From Gammaproteobacteria bacterium (GTDB taxonomy: Bacteria; Pseudomonadota; Gammaproteobacteria; HTCC5015): DNA of 64,000 nucleotides. This document shows positions 63,862 through 64,000 of this stretch, piece by piece (positions within the stretch are counted from its first letter, which is position 1; the number at the start of each line of letters is the position of its first letter). Under the pieces are notes generated by a model. That model saw only the letters and a program-made list of their open reading frames with translations, did no database searches and was not told the origin of the DNA. Position numbers and translations under genes: made by a program. The stretch is from NCBI GenBank assembly GCA_013817245.1, contig JACDDA010000002.1:156252-220251 (forward strand). Direction: 5' to 3'.

Positions 63862-64000
63862 ATGAGCTTACGTTTAGGTGATATCGCCCCAGATTTTACG
63901 CAAGAATCTACCCAGGGCGTGATCTCGTTTCATCATTGGATAGGTGATAGTTGGGCAGTGCTGTTCTCTCACCCCGCTGATTACACGCCGGTTTGTACGA
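63862..64000 (+). CDS. 1-Cys peroxiredoxin (Prx6-type), 5' part only
   Basis: Only the first 46 codons are in the window; the gene runs off the right edge. MSLRLGDIAPDFTQESTQG, then SWAVLFSHPADYTPVCT shows the peroxidatic Cys in the PxxxTxxCT pattern, typical of the Prx6/1-Cys group (HPADYTPVCTTE) that reduces peroxides. AAGGAG at 63850-63855 precedes the ATG at 63862. OxyR control cannot be judged from the visible upstream. Confidence 0.9.
   Translation, partial: MSLRLGDIAPDFTQESTQGVISFHHWIGDSWAVLFSHPADYTPVCT

Overview
The window reads as a chromosomal segment of a free-living gammaproteobacterium with a moderate-to-low GC content. It is almost entirely housekeeping DNA, and its gene order repeats known Pseudomonas/gammaproteobacterial blocks: hemY-hemX-hemD-hemC-algR-algZ facing argH; lptM-lysA-dapF-DUF484-xerC; hemF-tsaC and dprA-LysM lipoprotein facing def-fmt-rsmB; his genes followed by tatABC; and tRNA-Ile2(CAU) beside rpoD. 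The family is not resolvable from sequence alone.

Layout: 1-6.7 kb, haem synthesis plus the AlgZ/AlgR two-component pair (minus strand). 6.8-9.3 kb, argH with a ferredoxin and two small genes. 10-14 kb, lysine/diaminopimelate synthesis, the LptM lipoprotein and XerC. 14-15.4 kb, an ArsR/SRPBCC operon with a palindromic operator pair. 15.5-16.8 kb, an accessory island: a palindrome-rich repeat cluster, a second repeat element and a SieB-like superinfection-exclusion gene. 17-26.4 kb, hemF, tsaC, topA, dprA, a LysM lipoprotein, def, fmt and rsmB. 26.4-29.7 kb, a second accessory island: a 7-bp tandem repeat tract in front of a HAF-repeat autotransporter carrying two compensating frameshifts, then an S24-type repressor lacking the usual catalytic pair. 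29.9-30.16 kb, an unannotated minus-strand RNA with the hallmarks of the CsrB/RsmZ family, preceded by a GacA-type upstream box. 30.2-37.1 kb, pip-dtd, hisBHAF, hisE, tatABC and a gpmA that appears to start with AUU. 37.2-42 kb, a MASE1 histidine kinase with a response regulator carrying a dead HisKA-like domain, a tiny lysine-rich gene and a YqjD/E-like membrane cluster. 42-51.4 kb, tRNA-Ile2, rpoD, and the glycolytic/pentose row tkt-gap-pgk-pyk-fba. 51.5-64 kb, a PAS kinase, acpH, bioD-purC, a ZnuD-like TonB receptor, an MltD-type transglycosylase, small genes, an FG-GAP protein and the start of a peroxiredoxin.

The most rewarding item is the CsrB/RsmZ-like RNA at 29914-30080. Its RNA strand holds nine GGA motifs, several displayed in hairpin loops, and it has a plausible promoter, a perfect 18-bp UAS and a strong intrinsic terminator. 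It implies a Gac/Rsm-type post-transcriptional switch in this organism. No CRISPR, rRNA, intact transposase or prophage was found. All family names are by recognition of motifs and gene order; no database search was run.
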